Assembly: GCA_029449245.1 (NCBI GenBank) | Contig: JANATF010000007.1 | Location: 310,001 to 374,000 of the forward strand | Direction: 5' to 3' | DNA length: 64,000 nt | From: Mortierella alpina | Lineage: Eukaryota > Mortierellomycota > Mortierellomycetes > Mortierellales > Mortierellaceae | In this document: piece after piece, positions 59,148-64,000 of the stretch | Layout: the number at the start of each line of letters is the position of its first letter | Numbering within the stretch: the stretch's first letter is position 1 | Notes under the pieces: model-generated | Seen by the model: only the letters and a program-made list of their open reading frames with translations | What the model was told of the DNA's origin: nothing | The model's database searches: none | Program-made: the position numbers and the translations under genes

Positions 59148-59234
59148 TTAGAGGTATCGCGGCCGACTCTGGTGGACAACGTAACCCTGGACAATGTTGG
59201 CAAGGTTGTGATCAGCCATAGTGTCTCTGTGCAG
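59148..59234 (-). pseudogene. Fanzor/TnpB-like nuclease, C-terminal relic B
   Basis: A 28-codon block ending in TAA reads LHRDTMADHNLANIVQGYVV then HQSRPRYL. It matches the last RuvC motif (HRD...HN..NI) and the usual end (QxRPxYL) of Fanzor proteins. It lies 74 nt before relic A on the same strand, so it is a second, older copy truncated just before the RD motif. The sequence beyond 59235 belongs to a different, plus-strand open frame. Short, but the motif order is specific. Confidence 0.55.
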
Positions 59235-60690
59235 GAACACTTGACTGGGCTATCCTTGCTGATGACTATGCACTCGGTGAAGAAGACTCATCACCTATTA
59301 TTCTAACGAAGAACACGCCTTTTCTCCTTGATAAGGGCGGGGCGTACAGTCGGGCTAGCCAACTCTTCCTGATCTGTCGCATGCACCGCACTGTCCTCGC
59401 TGTTCTCTACCCTGGCAACCTCGGTTCACTTATAACTCTCTACACCACTGGCCAACTGTCTAATCTCTACGCCATCGACTCGCTCGCCGCTCTGCACATA
59501 TTAAACCCTATTTACATTCTCTACCAGGCCTTACTCATGGGTTTCGAAACAGGCACAATCTGAAGGGGAATACATCACCGCCGAGGACGTCGCGCAGCTG
59601 AACGTCCATGTAGACTTTGGCTACTACTTCTTCCGAGTGCGCAAAAAGCCTCACCAGAGACTTATCTGTGGCCCGACGAGCTTTTGCCCAGTAGCAATAA
59701 TCTGGCTCCTACAGCGCTGTTCGATACGCGACATAAACTTCGAGATGAACGCCTGACCTTCAGACCGGACCATCCATTCAATACTGGCGTAGGAGATATG
59801 GCCGACTTCGACTTGAAACGGTTCGGCGTTGATCCGACGATAGCGGTTAGCCACATGGACGGACCACGCACAGCCTCAACGATCGTGGCGATGGCAGAGC
59901 GCAACAGGGTCGCCAACGAGAAGCGACAAAAGACTAATGCAGTTCTCCAAAAGGCAGCCTATATCCTGTGCAAGCGAAGCACGGCGCTGTAAAACCCAAG
60001 ACTTTTACAGGCTTTATTATCATAGTATTGCAGTGATCGTGAAACTCGTGGATATCGCCATGCAGCGCCTTGATACTGATGGAATTTGATTTGGCATGGC
60101 AGATGCACTGTCTCTGATGGACAAGAGTAGCAGCTTTCCTCAGAAAGGCATCAAGGAAGTCGAGCCAGCCAATCCTAAGAGCGGCGATATAACCTCACTA
60201 ACCAGTCCAAAGTGGAAACGGACATCATTCCAGCAAGAGACACAAGAGCCGTGGCACCCACTCACCGTCGCCCTAATCGAGACTGTAGGTATAGCTTGCT
60301 ATAAGGATATTTTTGTATTGCTTTACATTTACATGTCCTTGATGTTGAACATATTCGCCACAGGCATCGACAACTACCGAACTGTATGCTGGATGAGATC
60401 GGCCGCTACGAATCTGGATTTGGGGATATGCTGTCCCCTAATAGATGTGATAACCGCCATTCCGTCTTTATGGGCGGTACTGGACCGCACGGCTATACAC
60501 CACTGAACCAGCAAACACTGGCGAAGCGTGCCTACGTAGGGGCTTTAAATAGAATGATGCCGTGGTTCAAATCCTCGGGCAGTTGAGAGAGGTATTCCAG
60601 CAAAGAGGCGTGAAGCAGCAACAGAATGGAGTCGTCTCACTGCAAGGTGAAGTTGCGCTACGAGCAGCTGAAGCAAACAGCTGAGCTAGT
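59222..60690 (+). pseudogene. frameshifted open-frame family, unidentified, probably mobile
   Basis: Plus-strand coding-like segments joined by frame changes: 59222-59563 (LDWAILADDYALGEEDSSP, LAVLYPGNLGSLITLYTTGQ), about 59564-59992 (SEGEYITAEDVAQLNVHVDF, then in another frame FRPDHPFNTGVGDMADFDLK and AVSHMDGPRTASTIVAMAER), 60096-60284, and 60364-60586 after a possible intron (CMLDEIGRYESGFGDMLSP, TPLNQQTLAKRAYVGALNRM). Composition is protein-like and stops are sparse, so it decayed recently. I do not recognise the family and saw no transposase, polymerase or recombinase motif. It abuts the Fanzor relic. Confidence 0.4.
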
Positions 60691-61537
60691 GACCGCCTTC
60701 GACAGCAGGTGTTTACTGTCATGGAAACTCTCGGTACCTTGATCGTGGGTCTACCTTATGGAACGATGCAGGCATTTTCCCATTTTTAATATCTTGAACC
60801 AGGAACATCACGGTTCACACGTATGTCCTCATAACCTCCAGTAATGCCACTGCTACTGTTTTTTGGTTTTTGTTTTTGGTTTTTGGTTTTTTGCTTTTAG
60901 ATCTTTGTTAACACTAACGTAACACATCCTCCACCCTCCTATGTAATAGCGGAGAGCAGATGCTCAACGCCTCGAAGGTCTTGAAGAAAGGGCTGCAGTT
61001 TGAGTTCGGAGACATGGCTGAGAGCTGAAGATGAAGCGACCTGGTTTTTTCAGGTCATGAGCAGTGGAGTTGGATAAAATCGCCAGCTGTCTGTCAGAAC
61101 CGGGAAGAATGCTCGTTTACAGAGTATGTGGGCAGGCAGCAGTAGTCTTAATATATACAGACCGCACTTGAGACGCGTTTGGCAACCCCATCTGGGTTGG
61201 GCTGCATTGCCTGCGTCTTTTAGGCCATTGCCACTTGTCACGCGCACACCTGCGCGATTCTAGTGGTCAATATCGACAAAGTACTGGCTTTCAAAAGGTA
61301 TTGACGTGCAGTACTGGCCTGCAGTCAGCATGCGAACTGCTGCAACACCTACAGTCCTCCCTTGGTTCATGTCAGAAAAATGACAAAAATCAAATTCTCT
61401 TATAATCCATATTATCTCCGCTGTTTGATTCAATCAGAGTATTCAGAAGTTGACCTCCGTACCTGCAAACACCGTCATAGCACATTGTCAGGATGTCAGA
61501 CTCCCACATGCCCATCCAATATCATAGTCTTTATGGC
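60691..61537. other. intergenic, T-rich simple repeat
   Basis: Contains a TTTTTGG-type low-complexity stretch at 60858-60899. No gene seen. It may include one terminus of the transposon at 61538-63628; terminal inverted repeats were not found by eye. Confidence 0.45.
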
Positions 61538-63628
61538 CTATCTCACATACTTCAAACTCAATTTGGTTGCCTCCTCCAGTGCTGCTATTTCTTGCCGTCT
61601 TTTGAGATCTCTTTCATAAAACCCTCTGAGGTATGTAACATCGGCGTCCATGGTATCTTGATGGAGTAACGTGTCGGCTAGAGCCTCCACAAAGCGCGCA
61701 TGTTGATTATTCTCCGTGTCTGCCTCGCTATCGCTGTCGTAAAGTACCTCAGCAGCAGCCATAAGGCGATCATGGCGTTCAAGAGGGTCAATTTTCACCT
61801 TCCCATTGCGCTCTGCCTTCCGTGCCAATGCTAGGTCGACATCAGATGGCGCTTCTGAGTAATCAGAGGATGCGAAGTCGTAAAGAGGTTTGGAATGTAT
61901 GCCACCTCTTGTTTTCATGGTTACCGCGGTGAGAGCCTCAGAACCTGCCGCTCTCGCTTCCTTCCTCTTCTTGAGTTCCTCCAATACACGTAGGGCCCTA
62001 TTTGGTGTCGACCCCGCGGGCTGTAGTGCACAGAGTTCCTGGTCAAGCTCAGACTCGCGCTTCTCGAATTCCTTGTCCGCAAATTGGAGGCGAAGCTCAG
62101 CTGTCTTGATCGCAGCGAACGTATGGTAATGGCGCTTGAAGACCGCTATAATGCCGGCGTCCATTGGCTGGGTCACAGACGTTGAATTTGGTGGTAATGG
62201 TAGTAGAAGTACGCTGGGATACAGATGTCCACATTCATAGATCACCTTGTGTGATGGGGCATTGTCAACCATGAGAAGAATCTTGCGGCTCGGATCCTTG
62301 GCCACAACGGAGTTGTGGAATCGTATAAGCCAAGCTAAAAAGACTACACCGACCATGTAATCAGGTCGCCCTTTTCCCCGAGCTCTCTTGGCCACCCCGT
62401 CCGCAGTTTGCTCTCGGGTGGTGCTGCTGGTCTCGTTTGCCAGGGCAGTTGCGGTGGTTTCGGCGGTTGCGGTGGTTTCGGCGGTTGCGCTGGTTGTAGT
62501 CATGGAGCCCGTCTTGCATCTCTTCGTCCTGCTCGAGCAAGGATTACTGACGTCCGCTGCGACACCCATATACTTCTTGATGCCGTTCCACACCTCGTCA
62601 TTCCATTCGGGGTGTCCTTTCCATGGTATGAAGTCCAGTTGACGCTGTAGATCGTAGTCGTCTTTTAAGCCCCTCGGAACTTTTGCGCCTAGCGTATGAA
62701 TATTGGATTAGACGTGACATACTACGAGGTGCTAGGAGGCGCATCACAACAGTGACAATGACCATTCTTAACAGGAATGGAGGAAGCTTGTGTGATCCGT
62801 CGGCATTAGCACAAAACATTAACGATATACGGTACGAAGAAGATATGGTGCCGGCGTGCTTCTCGGCATCCCACGTATATGGCGACATCTCTTGTAGCCA
62901 TAACCCAGTTTCATCCGCGTTGTAGAGGTCTTTAAGCGCGAACTCAGAAGCAACAGCCTGAATCACTTCCACATCGCTTTTATCGCATCCATGTCGACGG
63001 AACCCGCTTCTCCTTGTAGTTTATGATAGATGAGATTCCATGCCTTCTTGAAGTTTTGAACCCATCCTTTGGAAAAGCAAGGCCTCTCGAACTTTGGGCG
63101 ACCGTATCGATTCCAAAGCATAGTATAAATCTCGTGAGCTAGTACCCGTATTATCGTCGTGTCCAACGGTATCCCCAGATTACGCAAAACCTTGATCGAA
63201 TCTACCAGCACAACCTCAACTGGGTAGTAAGGGCGATTTTGCTGTTTGCTTCAAGTAAGCCCGTCCTCGTCCAAAAACCTGTCCTGATTGTTCTCAAGAC
63301 GGCTAATATAATGGACTGGAAGGCCATAATGTCGCTGAAAATGCACTTTTGAAGGAGCTGCGCCCAAGCGTGCCTGGTATTCCTGTTTATGTTCCAACCA
63401 AGCCTTGAGATAATACCGCTTGCCCTCCTCGAGCCGCTCTGGCTTGTCGACTTTCGGCACGAGAAACTTCGGCGGGAGCTTCAACTTCTTGATTTCTTTC
63501 ATTCTTCGAGTGTTGCTTGTTGCTGTCCAGATGAAAGAAGTTAACGTCAACTTGTCATCTTGCTCGAGAAATGTACCAATGTACCAATGTACCAAGCAGC
63601 AAAGAATGTTCTTTGCCTTCATTGACAC
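61538..63628 (-). pseudogene. pogo/Tigger-type DDD transposase, broken
   Basis: Minus-strand Tc1/mariner-superfamily transposase with a CENP-B-like DNA-binding region (FSKGWVQNFKKAWNL) and a DDE_1 catalytic core. All three Asp are visible: YNADETGLW, ILLMVDNAPSH and SVTQPMDAGIIAVFKRHY. The frame is broken by a TGA at 63251-63253 in otherwise continuous text (DEDGL...PYYPVEV) and by a one-base shift near 62966 before EVIQAVASEF. A gap of about 90 nt near 62692-62785 may be an intron. An Ala/Thr-rich insert (about 62400-62500) lies between the first two Asp blocks. The copy is inactive unless rescued in trans. Confidence 0.8.
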
Positions 63629-64000
63629 GAAATTCGCCGCTAGTTTGAACCACTGAGTGCATCATGCAGAATTCGTCTATAGCTGACAGAAGAGGTCTCT
63701 CCTAGAAGTATTTGCCAGGTCTTCGCCATAGCAGCGATATTGCATTGGAGGGGAGCATGGTGCTAGACGGCTGTGAATGAGTCTAGGTATGGTGCTGAAT
63801 GGTGTTTTTTTTTTTTTAGAGTGAGAAAAGATGATTGAATCATTTAATGTGGGCACTCTAGGGTATAGGCCTCATGAGAGTTGCGACCAGCTGTCTGTGG
63901 TGGGTTATCGGCAACTTGCTTGTTCTTGGGAGTACAGGAACAAAGAAAGGATGAACGATTCTTATTCGTTTAGATCTGAAGGCTCCAGTCGGCAACGGTG
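63629..64000. other. window end, no gene
   Basis: Flank of the transposase copy. A T-run is present near 63806. Terminal repeats, if any, would lie here, but I could not identify them. Confidence 0.4.

Noticed and set aside
60560-60580. ggttcaaatcc, another tRNA B-box match
   Set aside because: It lies in the unidentified plus-strand frame and no cloverleaf can be drawn around it.

Overview
This is nuclear DNA of a filamentous fungus. The best guess is Mucoromycota, subphylum Mortierellomycotina (Mortierella/Linnemannia-like). That placement is inference. It rests on compact genes with many short GT-AG introns (mostly 50-150 nt), a giant NACHT ATPase ending in pentapeptide and highly similar WD40 repeats, Kex2-processed small secreted proteins, and eukaryotic core genes such as COX15, argininosuccinate lyase and a FAM72 homologue. 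No rRNA, tRNA or CRISPR array was found.

Layout, left to right. 1-9.5 kb: a cytochrome P450 (+), a bacterial-type peptidyl-tRNA hydrolase (-) with an orphan exon upstream, and an OPT-family oligopeptide transporter (+). 11-16.6 kb: an NTF2-fold protein (+), a multi-SANT/Myb protein (-) and argininosuccinate lyase (+), the last two sharing a divergent promoter. 17.2-22.2 kb: a three-RRM RNA-binding protein with regularly repeated exon structure, then two convergent small secreted proteins with Kex2 sites. 22.9-31.8 kb: an M28 vacuolar/ER membrane metallopeptidase (+), a SPATA5L1 (AFG2B)-like AAA ATPase (+) and, convergent to it, a second double-AAA protein (-) with an altered first Walker B. 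32.8-40 kb: a 1754-residue NLR-type protein followed by an equal-length duplicate of its 14-blade WD40 tail. 40-50.7 kb: a single-pass membrane protein (-), COX15 (+), an M49-like metallopeptidase (+) and a FAM72 protein with long disordered extensions (-). 51-58.4 kb: a possible retroelement scrap, a secreted protein made of five Cys-rich repeats, a small zinc-binding protein, a pirin, and a pepsin-fold protein that has lost both catalytic aspartates.

58.4-64 kb is an accessory, transposon-rich end. On the minus strand there are two decayed C-termini of Fanzor/TnpB-like RNA-guided nucleases. On the plus strand lies a frameshifted open-frame family I do not recognise. A broken pogo/Tigger-type DDD transposase on the minus strand closes the window.

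Most genes are independent housekeeping or surface genes and form no evident pathway. The candidates for something new are the Fanzor relics with the unknown plus-strand family beside them, the duplicated NLR sensor array, the pseudo-aspartic protease, and the two types of secreted cysteine-rich product.
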